Below are positions 25,620 to 36,411 of a DNA stretch of 64,000 nt, in pieces. Both the position numbers and the translations under genes were made by a program. The DNA lies in NCBI GenBank assembly GCA_964017045.1, contig OZ024808.1:18655284-18719283 (forward strand). The letters run 5' to 3'. Below the pieces are notes generated by a model that ran no database searches, was not told the origin of the DNA, and saw nothing but the letters and a program-made list of their open reading frames with translations. The stretch comes from Omphiscola glabra. Lineage: Eukaryota; Mollusca; Gastropoda; Lymnaeidae. Each line of letters opens with the position of its first letter. Position 1 is the first letter of the stretch.

Positions 25620-25620
25620 A
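25285..25620. repeat. (GA)n / (GATAGA)n microsatellite
   Basis: About 335 bp of purine-rich simple repeat that produces a long minus-strand SLSLS ORF. Confidence 0.97.
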
Positions 25621-25660
25621 CGAAGTGGCTTTTGGTACCCGGGTAACAGAAGTGAGAGGC

Positions 25661-26025
25661 TGGGATTAAAAAACTATTTAAAATATTATTGTTGGGTTTG
25701 TAAGACAAAATGAGGCATCAGATGAAATATAATTGAATGGACTAAATGTTTGTAAACTTAATTCTTCGGTTTATCCTAAAATATACTACCACAAATGACA
25801 TCCGAATAGCATTAGTCAAAATGGACCCCGGCACGCAGCGCCGCCATTCGCACCCGGGTCCCATTAGACTCAGTGCTATTCGGATGTCATTTGTGGTAGT
25901 TTATTTTTAGTTAAACCGAAGAATTAAGTTTACAAGCGTATAGTCCATTCAATTATCTTTCATTTGATACCTCATTTTGCCTTACAAACCCAACAATAAT
26001 ATTTTTAACAGTATTTTTAATCCCA
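25661..26025. mobile_element. Foldback palindrome with ~155-bp arms
   Basis: Left arm 25661-25815 and right arm 25868-26025 are reverse complements at high identity, for example CTACCACAAATGACATCC against its complement. The ~50-bp loop includes GGACCCC/GGGTCCC. A further inverted match (CAGAAGTGAGAGGCTGG at about 25647, complement at about 26623) suggests an element of about 1 kb spanning 25645-26642. There is no transposase. MITE or foldback element is inference. Confidence 0.75.
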
Positions 26026-27044
26026 GTGTTATGAGGGATGACGTATTTTGAAAACGCGCTTTGCCCGCCTTCCACGTGCATGACGTCTTTCAAGTCGGTC
26101 CCGTGTTGGGGCGGCTAGAAAAAATATCCCTTTGTTGATACTTTTGTTTACTATCGTCCGTTTCTGTGGAACACGATAGAACGATCTAGAGAATGCGGGA
26201 AGCAGTAAGACTGCGTATTCCATTTCCAGAATGATCATCTGAAACTGGGTATAAAAGGGATAAGAATAAATGAAGGAGAGAGATTTTCCTTTCCTTGATT
26301 ACGAGGCATGCTGTGTGTCATTATACTTTGTTTTGTGTAGAGATTTTCATTTCCTCGTACAATTTTGTGCTCATTGTATTTTTATATACAGTACCGGTAC
26401 CAGCAAATCTGTAAGTTTATAATTTTAATCATATTTCTCTTGCTGTTATTATTTAAATGAAATTCACCAATTAAAAAGTTACTACTTGTAATTAGCTCTG
26501 GCCTTGATTGTCGTTTTATTTGTTATTATTTTTAACCTTTGGTATCGTCCTTTATTATGGACTGTTTTGAGAACGAGACAAAACAACAGAGATTAAATTC
26601 TCCATCTATAACGGTCCGTAATACCAGCCTCTCACTTCTGGTACGCGGATGCCAATAGGTGCAGCATAGAGAGAAACCAATTCAAGGGCCGCTACTACCA
26701 CCATCAGTTCATGACTTTAGTCACAGACCACGCGGTCAACCCCCCCCCCCCCTTTTTTGTGTGTGTTCTCATTGAAATTAAATGTGATGCAATGGGAAAA
26801 CAAACAACGTCATTTAATACCAATATGTGACTTGTTAAGTTCATTGAATACCAATATGTGACGTGTTAAGTTCATTGAATACCAATATGTGACGTGTTAA
26901 GTTCATTGAATACCAATATGTGACGTGTTAAGTTCATTGAATACCAATATGTGACGTGTTAAGTTCATTGAATACCAATATGTGACGTGTTAAGTTCATT
27001 GAATACCAATCTTTGACGTGTTAAGTTCATTGAATACCAATATG

Positions 27045-28337
27045 CAGGGCCGGATTAAGCCATTTTAGTGCCCAAGGCACAAACCCACATGGGTGCCCCC
27101 TTCTGCACGGGGCCCCTGATCTTTCACTGACCGTGACCGCTGGTATGTTCAATATTATTCAAAGAAAACAGTTGTTAACAAATATGTTTGTAGTTTGTAT
27201 TACTATCACTTATATAAAACCTGCAATAAAGTATTTCTGTATTAAAATTAATAGTTAATAAATTTTGAAATAATGATAGACAAAAATACTTTATATTTTA
27301 TTAGATGAAAAAATTTTACATTTTAAAGATTTTTTTCCTAGATTTACATTTAGCGAAGTTTTTGCGTATATCGTCAAAGTTAATTTTGCTCAACACATCT
27401 GCCTCGACCATAAGCAGAGATAAGGAATCGAGCCTTTCTTGTTTCATTGATGATCTATTTGGATTTTTTGTATGTTTCAACTGAGAAAAAGAGCGCTCAG
27501 TTGAACAGTTAGTAACCATTAATTTTAAAATATGCGCAAGGCGATTTCAACATTTGGAAAGGCACACTCGATGTTGTCTCTAACTGTTACTTTGTATAAT
27601 TCTCCATGATTGAACTTTTTGTTTTCCGATTTTGATGCAGGAAACTTGTAGCGAATATATGAATGAAACTGTTGTAGCTCAGTACATAAATTATTGTTCA
27701 GATCTTTAGGATAAGCATTTATTAGTTCTTCACAACACTGAGATGTTTGTTATAGTGATACATCGACCAAACAAGAAAATCGAACTGCTACATTTCTACA
27801 CCTCTTCAAATCTTTCAAATTCATTCCTAGAATTATGCAATTGATCTGCTAGTGAAGAATGCAAATCAGCACACGTTTTCAAGTTCACATGTTCATTTTG
27901 TGTCTATTACTAAGGGGTTCCCGGTCGAATGAATTACTTAATGTTATTATTTTAATATTATTTATTGAAAATATAAAAATGGTTTAACATTTTTTATAAA
28001 ACTTCCCAAAAATTTTTAAAATTCGAATACGACCGCATTATTTATTTACAAGCCGAGTGATTCCGCATGGTCCGCATTTTGCTCATTACCATTTACCAGG
28101 AGTTTTTTTTAAATTTTTTATGCGCTTCATTTTTAAGCATTCAAGATTGTACCAAACTTGAAAGTGAATTTTTATTATAATGTATTTCTTCATTTTCATA
28201 GCACTTGTTCAATTTTCAGTTGTTTCTGGACTTAAATTTGTTTTTAAAAAAAAAACTTTCTTTAGGAATTGTGGTGCCCCCAAACGCTTGGTGCCCAAGG
28301 CACGTGCATTGTTTGCCTAGAGGTTAATCCAGCCCTG
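27045..28337 (-). mobile_element. Decayed hAT transposon with 8-bp target duplication
   Basis: Ends CAGGGCCGGATTAAGC and GGTTAATCCAGCCCTG are imperfect inverted repeats, typical of hAT. CCAATATG flanks it perfectly on both sides (27037-27044 and 28338-28345), an 8-bp duplication. The 1293-bp body holds a transposase remnant on the minus strand and AT-rich filler. It is a copy with most of the coding region lost. Confidence 0.9.
27316..27700 (-). pseudogene. hAT transposase C-terminal dimerisation domain, broken
   Basis: The minus frame 27316-27519 reads TNCSTERSFSQLKHTKNPNR followed by QERLDSLSLL, matching the conserved hAT dimerisation region (TNCSAERSFS...L/I K...R..M...RL..L.LL). Just upstream, another minus frame reads VRDNIECAFPNVEIALRIF, the usual preceding segment, then hits stops and shifts frame. 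The zinc-finger and catalytic parts are absent, so it cannot be functional. It resembles the ZMYM-related hAT group, but that is uncertain. Confidence 0.85.
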
Positions 28338-28429
28338 CCAATATGTGACGTGTTAAGTTCATTGAATACCAATATGTGACGTGTTAAGTTCATTGAATAC
28401 CAATATGTGACGTTAAGTTCATTTAACAC

Positions 28430-29600
28430 CCGAAGGTGTTGCCTCTAAACGCCATTTCTAATTAGTGGCGTGGACGGTGGCCAAAACGAACCAACGCCCG
28501 AGGGCGGGCCGCGGGATATCTATGGGACGACATGGATACATTTCTCACTGTCCGTTTAAACAGTAAATGTAGGATCAGAAATTATCCTACATACAGTGGC
28601 GTTCACACATTTGGGGGGTGGGGGTGGGGGGGGGGAAGGAAGCAGCTGTTCCAATCTAAATTTGGGGTACGTGTGTGTGTGTGTGTGTGTGTATTATACC
28701 CCCCCCCCACCTCTTTTTAAAAAAACAAACAATCCTCTCCAGGTAACATAATTAAAATTGGAATGAAAAAAAATTCAAATTTTTGTTAGAAGATAAAAAA
28801 AAAAAAGGTAAACTTTACTAGTCAAGTTCAGGCAAGGGAATGAACTCCCCTCAACATTTTCGGAATGACTAAATTTTTTAAGGCACAACCATCCAACAAC
28901 CAAACAGTATTTTGAATTTTAATTATAGGCCTATCTGAAAATCATTCTTTGAGCAAAAACACCTGATTTGATCCTTTGATTTGATCCTTTGATTTGATGA
29001 AAATTGTGAAGAATTATTGAGTTGCCAGCGTTATGTAATAATTTGTTTTATTAAACAGTCAGCGATTCTCTTACAGTTTTTTAATCTGCAAATTTGTGCA
29101 TTGCTTATATTCATAATGGACTCATGAATCCTACATCAATACAATGACCACAGAATTGACCAAGGCCTAGGGGATTGGGTTGGGGGGGGGGAGTGGCTTT
29201 CACAACTCAGCGGGGTATATACGCCTCTCTTAACGTGTGCCTTTTCTAAATACCTTTTCCTTGTTAACTTCCACTCACCATAACATTGACTAATGACCTA
29301 ATTCGCTCCCAACTTATACTTACCCATCTCCACTAAAATAAAAAACCGCCCATGATCTGCGCTAATACTAATTGAAAGACTTGCCAGAGGTGTGCTGTGT
29401 TTTGATTAGGTGAAATTGGTGGAAGTCTTGGGGAGGGGGGGTGAATGTCAGCTAACGAATAATCCCCTGGGGGGGTAGGGGGGATAAAGCCAGGTGGGAA
29501 GTACAAGAGGCGTGAGTGGCGGGGAGGGAGGGGTTGTTAATATGCGGCGGTGTCTAGAGGGGGGGGGGGAAGGAAAAGTTATTTCGTTTCAAAATGCATT
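28430..29600. other. No gene recognised
   Basis: Contains a (GT)n tract at 28672-28693, poly(C) near 28700, several poly(G) tracts, a TTGATCCTTTGATTTGAT duplication near 28975 and AT-rich unique DNA. CAGTGGCG at 28595 resembles hAT termini but has no partner I can find. Confidence 0.5.
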
Positions 29601-29634
29601 CATAATTTGAAGTAGTGTTTCAATACATTTGGAT

Positions 29635-30298
29635 GCTGAGAAGGCTGAGGAGGCTGAGAAGGCAGAGGAGGCTGAGGAGGCTGAGAAGGCCGAGAAGGCT
29701 GAGGAGGCTGAGAAGGCTGAGAAGGCTGAGAAGGCTGAGGAGGCTGAGGAGGCTGAGGAGGCTGAGGAGGCTGAGAAGGCTGAGGAGGCTGAGAAGGCTG
29801 AGAAGGCTGAGGAGGCTGAGAAGGCTGAGGAGGCTGAGGAGGCTGAGGAGGCTGAGAAGGCTGAGGAGGCTGAGGAGGCTGAGGAGGCTGAGAAGGCTGA
29901 GGAGGCTGAGGAGGCTGAGGAGGCTGAGGAGGCTGAGGAGGCTGAGAAGGCTGAGAAGGCTGAGAAGGCTGAGAAGGCTGAGAAGGCTGAGGAGGCTGAG
30001 AAGGCTGAGAAGGCTGAGAAGGCTGAGAAGGCTGAGAAGGCTGAGAAGGCTGAGAAGGCTGAGAAGGCTGAGAAGGCTGAGAAGGCTGAGAAGGCTGAGA
30101 AGGCTGAGAAGGCTGAGAAGGCTGAGGAGGCTGAGAAGGCTGAGAAGGCTGAGAAGGCTGAGAAGGCTGAGGAGGCTGAGAAGGCTGAGAAGGCTGAGAA
30201 GGCTGAGAAGGCTGAGGAGGCTGAGAAGGCTGAGAAGGCTGAGGAGGCTGAGAAGGCTGAGAAGGCTGAGAAGGCTGAGAAGGCTGAGGAGGCTGAGT
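29635..30298. repeat. 9-bp minisatellite (GCTGAGAAG / GCTGAGGAG), ~74 copies
   Basis: Units differ almost only at one position (AAG/GAG). Plus frames read EAEKA/EAEEA or LRRLRR, minus reads PSQPPQ, each over 220 codons. The central part (about 29944-30125) is nearly pure GAGAAG; the left is mixed. I judge it a non-coding satellite, as all three readings are equally open and no domain or splice site adjoins. Confidence 0.95.
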
Positions 30299-30369
30299 TG
30301 AACCGCTGAAGTTCAATACTGACAATGACAATAAAGATAGGTCAAATATTTGAATTTAACTTTTAATTA

Positions 30370-30741
30370 AATAACCTTTGAAGCCGAGAAGACTCGAACC
30401 TGTGGATGACCAGCTTTATGGAATCGATGGGGTTCACGGGGCGACTTAACGACCAGGTGCCCTAATGACGCCTCTGGGCAATGGTTCTTACACTGTAGAC
30501 ATGTGCCCGTATCGATGTTGAGAGAAAAGAAGAAAGGGTTGCGATAAAGCAGCATTCGGTGAGAAGATTTCCCCACAAGCTTTCTGGTACCAATGGTACA
30601 TTCGGATAAATGCGGATACATGCCACATGTGGCTACGGGAACAAAGGAAAGCCCCCACGATCGCTCGTTCGACTGCTCAAATACTACACAGCCGATGTAC
30701 GGGACAGAGCCCTGTCGCCAAGAAATCTTGAGAATCACTGC
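30370..30741 (-). mobile_element. Possible tRNA-related SINE or hAT-like fragment
   Basis: On the minus strand the right end reads CAGTGATTCTCAAGATTTC, like a hAT terminus. The left part reads TGGTCGTTAAGTCGCC ... GGTTCGAGTCTTCTCGG, resembling Pol III A and B boxes of a tRNA-derived head. The 123-codon minus ORF matches no protein I know. The two interpretations conflict and neither end is certain. Confidence 0.3.
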
Positions 30742-31665
30742 TGTAGTCTAAACATCCTGTATACAAGTGCGACGTGAAACAGTTGGGGCGGGGGGAGGGC
30801 ATCAGGCGCCCCTAATGTGAATGACACAGGGGGCAAGGTTAGTGAATTCAAGCTCTTCGTTTAAAAAAAAAGAAACCACTCTTAAAAAACGGAAGTGATA
30901 GATTGAAGCGGTGGCGTGCCCCTATCTGACACCCCCGTCTTGGCGCCCTGATCGTGCCCTGTCACATTACGTGGTGATCATTCTCACATGGAGAGGATGA
31001 AACATAAAAAAATAAGGGACACAGTATCGTTCCTCACCCAGATTTTAATAGCGATTAGCAATAATGATACGAGTTAGCTTTTTGTTTTCATACAAGGACA
31101 GACATTTTTACCTCATCGTTTCATTCAGACAGACTCACAACTGATTCAAGCTCATCTCTGAAAGTCTGCATCCATGAATGTCTGTCGAACGTTGAAGCGG
31201 TTAGGTGGGGGGGGGGGGTATTATTGCTGTTCCAAGTCCTAGCACGGGGGCATAATGCATGCAGCTTTCAATATTAATTAAATATCATTAAATTAATTAT
31301 AATTAATTCATTAAATCATTTTAAATAATGAGTACAGCTTTGATAACAGTAAATGTAGTTTTCATAATAACACGTATAGTATTCAATGCAAAACGTGAAA
31401 TAAATATCTATAAGATAAATAAACCATACGTCTAGTTTCCAGGTATTAAAAAGCTCCATGTTCTATCTGTGCCTGGGATCACATAGAGAAGTCCGAATGG
31501 CTGACATTGAGGAACTGTCATGATTCAAAGTAGAATAGCTCTCAGACACCAAAAGGTGGTGGGGGGGGGGGCGCGGGTTTGCGTACTTTGTGATTTTGTT
31601 CACCACTAAATGTCGGCATGAATCACAGGCTTGGAAACTCTGCGGCATTCGTCTTAGTTTATACT
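30742..31665. other. No gene recognised
   Basis: AT-rich unique DNA with poly(G) tracts near 31206 and 31560. GCGGTGGCGTGCCCC at about 30908 looks like a worn hAT terminus. Confidence 0.45.
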
Positions 31666-31772
31666 ATAGCCTATATACCAGTCATTCATCTTATTTTATA
31701 CTATAGCCTATGTACCAGTCATTCGACTTATTTTATACTACAGCCTATATACCAGTCATTCATCTTATTTTA
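31666..31772. repeat. Three copies of a ~41-bp repeat
   Basis: TATACTATAGCCTATATACC plus AGTCATTCATCTTATTT recurs three times. Confidence 0.85.
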
Positions 31773-31902
31773 TATAAAACAAATTTTTTAAAAGTATCTT
31801 GGCATGGGGCTCTACACTTAATGTCGGGACACTTAGAGCCCATATGTAACCAATGGCGGATATCAACAATCAATGATAAAGGAAACCTGTTCTATTATGT
31901 TG

Positions 31903-32172
31903 GTCAATATCGACCAATATCAACCAATATCGATCAATATCGACCAATATCGACCAATATCAACCAATATCGATCAATATCGACCAATATCGACCAATAT
32001 CGATCAATATCGATCAATATCGATCAATATCGACAAATATCGACCAATATCGACCAATCTCGATCAATATCGATCAATATCGACCAATATCGACCAATAT
32101 CGATCAATATCGACCAATATCGATCAATATCGACCAATATCGATCAATATGGACCAATATTGACCAATATCG
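31903..32172. repeat. 10-bp repeat (CAATATCGAC/CAATATCGAT)
   Basis: About 27 copies. Three units make 10 codons, so plus frames read NIDQYRPIS-type repeats. Confidence 0.95.
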
Positions 32173-32254
32173 ACGCTCATAGACTCAAGAGATGCCGTCT
32201 TTCATGACAACAGATATTTAAAAAAAACATTAACATCTGGAATTTCCTTGAAGA

Positions 32255-32560
32255 ACTCTGTGACAATGACGTCAAATATACAGCTCTGACAATGACGTCA
32301 AATATACAACTCTGACAAGGACGTCAAATATACAACTCTGACAATGACGTCAAATATACAGCTCTGACAATGACGTCATATATACAGCTCTTACAATGAC
32401 GTCAAATATACAGCTCTTACAATGACGTCCAATATACAGCTCTGACAATGACGTCAAATATACAGCTCTGACAATGACGTCAAATATTCAGCTCTGACTA
32501 TGATGTCAAATATACAGCTCTGACAATGACGTCAAATATACAGCTCTGACAATGACGTGA
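32255..32560. repeat. 26-bp minisatellite with CRE sites
   Basis: About 12 copies of TCTGACAATGACGTCAAATA plus TACAGC. Eight or so retain the full palindrome TGACGTCA, the CREB/ATF consensus; others carry GGACGTCA, TGACGTCC, TGATGTCA or TGACGTGA. Confidence 0.93.
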
Positions 32561-32596
32561 CATAATTCTCGTTTTGATTGGAATTTTGTTTTTCAA

Positions 32597-32815
32597 ATGC
32601 TTCTTCTTCTTCTTCTTATGTTTGAGGGCCCACGATCAATTTATTGATCATTCTGGCTCCTGGTTTGAATTCAAAGTTTGCCTTCTCTTAGATGAGTTAC
32701 CGTCCAAGGCTAACGAGTCCCATCCACTCGTGAGTTGCCGGAATGTTTCATTGTACCAATGTTATCCGCCTATCGGGACTCCATCTTCGGGTTTGAATTC
32801 AAAGTTCTTGATCAC
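32597..32815 (-). mobile_element. Probable retroposon fragment with (AAG)n tail
   Basis: Starts CTTCTTCTTCTTCTTATG on plus, which is an (AAG)n tail on minus, and contains CCGTCCAAGGCTAACGAGTC and a duplicated GGTTTGAATTCAAAGTT. This looks like a SINE/LINE 3' end; the assignment is from general resemblance only. Confidence 0.35.
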
Positions 32816-32899
32816 TGCATGATCTGCTAATGTTTATAGCGCTCAGATTTAAAAGGCCGGTTAAAATAAATAATAAATGAGAATCTCAAGGCGGATTGG

Positions 32900-32927
32900 T
32901 GTTAGGGTTATAGGGTTAGGGTTAGGG
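32900..32927. repeat. Short TTAGGG-type tract
   Basis: GTTAGGGTTA, TAGGG, TTAGGGTTAGGG: four to five telomere-like hexamers. Confidence 0.7.
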
Positions 32928-32944
32928 ATCGTAACCAAAATCCC

Positions 32945-33172
32945 ACTAGCGGACTCAATGACAATTTCATGGACAGACTCTTCGACAATCTCATTGTTAT
33001 AGCCATATTTGAACTCATGAACAGACTCGTAGACAATATCATGGACAGACTCATAGACAATCCCGCTGGCAGACTCACAGAAAAACTCATGTGCAGACTC
33101 AGTGTCAATATAATGGACAGACTCATACTCATAGGCAGTTTCATGGACAGACTCATAGACAATCTAATTTGA
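32945..33172. repeat. Degenerate ~22-bp repeat (GACAGACTCATAGACAAT)
   Basis: About 11 diverged copies. ORFs on both strands (MDRLIDN; MSLSMKL) follow the repeat. Confidence 0.8.
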
Positions 33173-33499
33173 GGGGTGGGGGCCCTCATGTAGACAAACT
33201 CAAAGACCTCCTCATATTTAAAGGCAATGAAAGTTCCCGAAATCGTAGGAACCTGTGCGCCTATAGGTGAAGGTCACACCTATATTTCTTTGGTTTATGA
33301 CGCCAGAAGTTCACTTCCGCCCGAGTCAGGCTTCCACTAGCGGGGTTTGATAATGCACGCTTTTAATTTATCTACTTCACACACATGACGAGTCTGTACT
33401 TAGGAGATGTGTGCACGCGCGGGCGTGTGTGTGTGTGGTAACGTAATAGGAAGGAGGGTTTAATTAATTATGCAGAAAACACGTGTGCACCGAGATAAG

Positions 33500-33850
33500 T
33501 GAGTGTATGATGTGAGGGGTATGGTGAGTGGAGTGTGTGAGTGTATGTTGTGAGGGGTATGGTGAGTGGAGTGTGTGAGTGTATGATGTGAGGGGTACGG
33601 TGAGTGGAGTGTGTGAGTGTATGATGTGAGGGGATAGAGTGAGTGGAGTGTGTAGGTGTATGATGTGAGGCGATATAGTGAGTAGACTGTGTGAGTGTAT
33701 GATGTTGGAGGGGATAGAGTTAGTGGGCTGTGTAAGTGTTTGGTGTGAGGGGATAGTGTGAGTGTAGTGAGTGTATGATGTTGGGGGGTGGAGCTAGTGG
33801 AGCGTGTGAGTGCATGATGTGATGTGATAGAGTGAGTGGAGTGCGTGAGG
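33500..33850. repeat. ~38-bp G/T-rich minisatellite
   Basis: About 9 copies of GTGTGAGTGTATGATGTGAG plus GGGTATGGTGAGTGGA. Confidence 0.9.
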
Positions 33851-34118
33851 GGAAGAATGTACAGTCAGTTTTAAAAATGGGCCGACCTAGTGTCGTAGAC
33901 GTTAATAGTGGTTTTCAAAACTTATCCCGTGTCTACCTCGGCGCCCAACTTAAAGTGCACGCACTATAGGAAGCTCTTACTTAAATCATCAATTATTTTC
34001 TAACTATTCCTTTAGAAAATACCCAATGATTATAATATAACTTTTAAACAGGACACTCGGGTTATTTAACGGTTAATTCAAAACTCTAGTGAATCTTTGA
34101 AGCACGCATCACTTAATG

Positions 34119-34328
34119 CAGTGGTTCTCAACCTTCCTAATGCCGCAACCCCTTAATGCAGTTCCTCATGTTGTGGTGACTTCCCCCCCCCCCCCCCCAA
34201 CACAAAATTATTTTCGTTGCTACTTCATAAGTGTAGGGTACATGTGTTTTCCGATGGTCTTAGGCGGCCCCTGTGAAAGGTGAATTCAAACCCCAAAGGG
34301 GTCGCGACCCACAGGTTGAGAACCGCTG
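34119..34328 (-). mobile_element. SPIN-like non-autonomous hAT element 2
   Basis: Starts CAGTGGTTCTCAACCTTCCT, ends CAGGTTGAGAACCGCTG, with an internal C15 expansion near 34183. Target duplications ACTTAATG / ACTTAACG differ at one base. Confidence 0.87.
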
Positions 34329-34526
34329 ACTTAACGGCTCTTGATATTGTCAGAAGATACCATCGAAATATACGTTATGGAGAGTTTCGGTGGTCATATT
34401 TTTTAATAAGCATTCTCTAAAATAGTGGTAGAATTAGACAACAAAGTTTTGCGCAGTTATCGGGAATTTATTTCGTGAAATCAGTGACGTATTTCTTTCA
34501 CCTTCCTCTGAGAAAAACAGGAAAAA

Positions 34527-34680
34527 CTTATTTTTTGTTGACTGGGGTTGGGGTTAAAAATTTGAAAAAAAAATGTTATCATCGGTAACGAGTCTATGTG
34601 CCACGTTTCAGCTCCATAGGTTGACGGTAATTGGGTCAGTTAGCCGTCCGAAGATTTTGCCAGCCAGTCAGCCACTAACA
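34527..34680 (+). repeat. Dispersed repeat family B, copy 1
   Basis: Shares ACTGGGGTTGGGGTTAAAAA, GTAACGAGTCTATGTGCCA, GTTTCAGCTCCATAGGTTGA and TTAGCCGTC with the reverse complement of 57515-57690. The family is unknown. Confidence 0.65.
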
Positions 34681-34962
34681 AAAGCTAAGTTAATATAACG
34701 GATTGAAAAGGTGACAACATTTATAAATTCTCACTAATTTAAAAAAAAATCGGGTGTATAAAAAGCTTATCTATATATAAGCACAGGCTCGACAGCTGTT
34801 CAGTCTGACACGAGCATCATTGCAGACATCAAGTCGTTTGGTCGGAATTGAAGGGATCAGACGAGGCCTCGTCTTGTCAGGATGAAACTCTTGCATTGGC
34901 TAATATTTAGTTTTCTAGAACGTACAATTTTTGTGTGCATCTGACTGTACGAGTATCAACTA

Positions 34963-35220
34963 TCATCATCATCATCATCATGTCCCTTAGTCCTTGGACA
35001 GTTGGGGCGCCACAGATGACATGAAAACTATCCTTCTCCATTCCTCTCTGTCTTCTGCACTGCGTACAGCATCGACTAGTTTTAATCCCGTCCACTCTTT
35101 GATGTTACCTTCTCATCTTTTTCGCTATCTTCCTCTTCTACCCCTCCCTCCTCCTCTAGTTGTGCCCTGCATGATTTCTTTGGCGAGCCCTTTTTTTCTT
35201 AAAGTTATGGTTCAGTAGAA
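34963..35220 (-). mobile_element. Possible retroposon 3' end with (GAT)n tail
   Basis: (ATC)n at 34963-34980 would be a (GAT)n tail on the minus strand. It is followed by GTCCTTGGACAGTTGGGGCG and a 200-bp block that could be the body. A minus ORF spans the end but has no recognised domain. Confidence 0.3.
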
Positions 35221-35860
35221 CAGTTTCACTCTGCTGTGCATTGATTCTGGTGTGTTCAGATTCGTGTCACAAAATTATGAAACTTAACCCAAGTGTTTTG
35301 GCGATCTTCCCCCCCCCCACCCCCCCCCCCAAACTCACACTTATTAAGTACGTTTAACTAGCACCCTCTATCCCTATACCGTAAGTACGCTTTACTAACA
35401 CCACTTCCTCCCTAATTTACCCCCCCCCCCCAATACAGATTCCCCTTCCCCCCGCCCTCAGTCTGTTTCTTCAATCCCAGCTGCGACTCTACAGTCAGAA
35501 AGTGAATTTCCTCCCCCCCAAACCTCACACCCATTCATCACCTGCGCTCATTTCTGCTCAGCTTCTCCACACTCAAGCCGTAATGGGTCACACATTTCCT
35601 CAATGTGCCACGTCTGGCAGTCTAGACTCTTAGACTAGTTCTGCTACTTTTATTTGATTTTGTTTCGTTTATCACTAACTTGTGTGCAAAGAAATGATCT
35701 CCAAGATCACCAAAAAAACAAAACAACACCATTAAAAATCTCTATTTGGCTGGATACGTGTCTTAATGAAGCAAACTGAATTACTGAGATGAACACGGTA
35801 ACGTGGACATTCGTTATTTCAAAACAAAGGTAAATTTAACACTTCGAGCAGGGATTCTGA
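35221..35860. other. No gene recognised; C-rich tracts
   Basis: Poly(C) runs near 35310-35330 and 35420-35430 separated by unique DNA. Confidence 0.5.
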
Positions 35861-35861
35861 G

Positions 35862-36050
35862 GCAGGGGTTCTAATCCAGGGGTTCTAATGCAGGGGCTCT
35901 AATACAGGGGTTCTAATGCAGAGGTTATAATGCATGGGTTCTAATGCAGGGGCTCTAATACAGGGGTTCTAATGCAGGGTTTCTAATGCAGAGTTTTTAT
36001 TGCAGGGGTTCTTATGCAGGGGTTCTTATGCAGGGGTACTGATGCAGGGC
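35862..36050. repeat. 14-bp repeat (CAGGGGTTCTAATG)
   Basis: About 13 copies with small variations (CTCTAATA, TTCTTATG). Confidence 0.93.
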
Positions 36051-36411
36051 ATACACTGGGATACATCGGTTAAATACGTATATTTGCATACAATGGGGAA
36101 TATTGGATATCTCAGACAAATTTGTAAAGTTTGAGACACTGAATGCTTTAGGTTGAGCATGAGACTGATAATTACGTAGCCAGCTGATAAAATATGATGT
36201 GATATTTACGATTTATTTTAAAAAAGGTGCTTTAGGGGTTTAAGTTTAGTTGAAACATTTCGACACTGTTAACGTTTTTTTTTTAAAAAAAATTTGTGTC
36301 TCATAATCTTCACGATCTTCACGATATTCATGACCCCTGCGTTCATTCAAGTAAAGTGAATGAATGCAGGGGTCAAGTCTTCAAAAAAGTGTGGGAAATC
36401 AACATGACACC

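Larger units (their letters stand above)
26811..28425. repeat. 31-bp minisatellite split by a hAT insertion
   Basis: The unit TTCATTGAATACCAATATG plus TGACGTGTTAAG occurs about 7 times at 26811-27044 and resumes for about 3 copies at 28338-28425. The gap is exactly the hAT element at 27045-28337. Confidence 0.92.

Noticed and set aside
25283..25708. 141-codon serine/leucine-rich minus ORF
   Set aside because: Translation of the (GA)n/(GATA)n microsatellite.
29600..30331. 243-codon minus ORF rich in PSQ/PPQ, and 226-228-codon plus ORFs (EAEKA, LRR)
   Set aside because: All come from one 9-bp satellite that leaves three readings equally open; no adjoining domain, splice site or codon bias.
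30367..30738. 123-codon minus ORF as a small gene
   Set aside because: No recognised domain, and the flanks look like transposon ends or a tRNA-derived head.
33300..33345. Possible short exon with GC-rich codons near 33300
   Set aside because: No paired acceptor and donor in frame and no motif.
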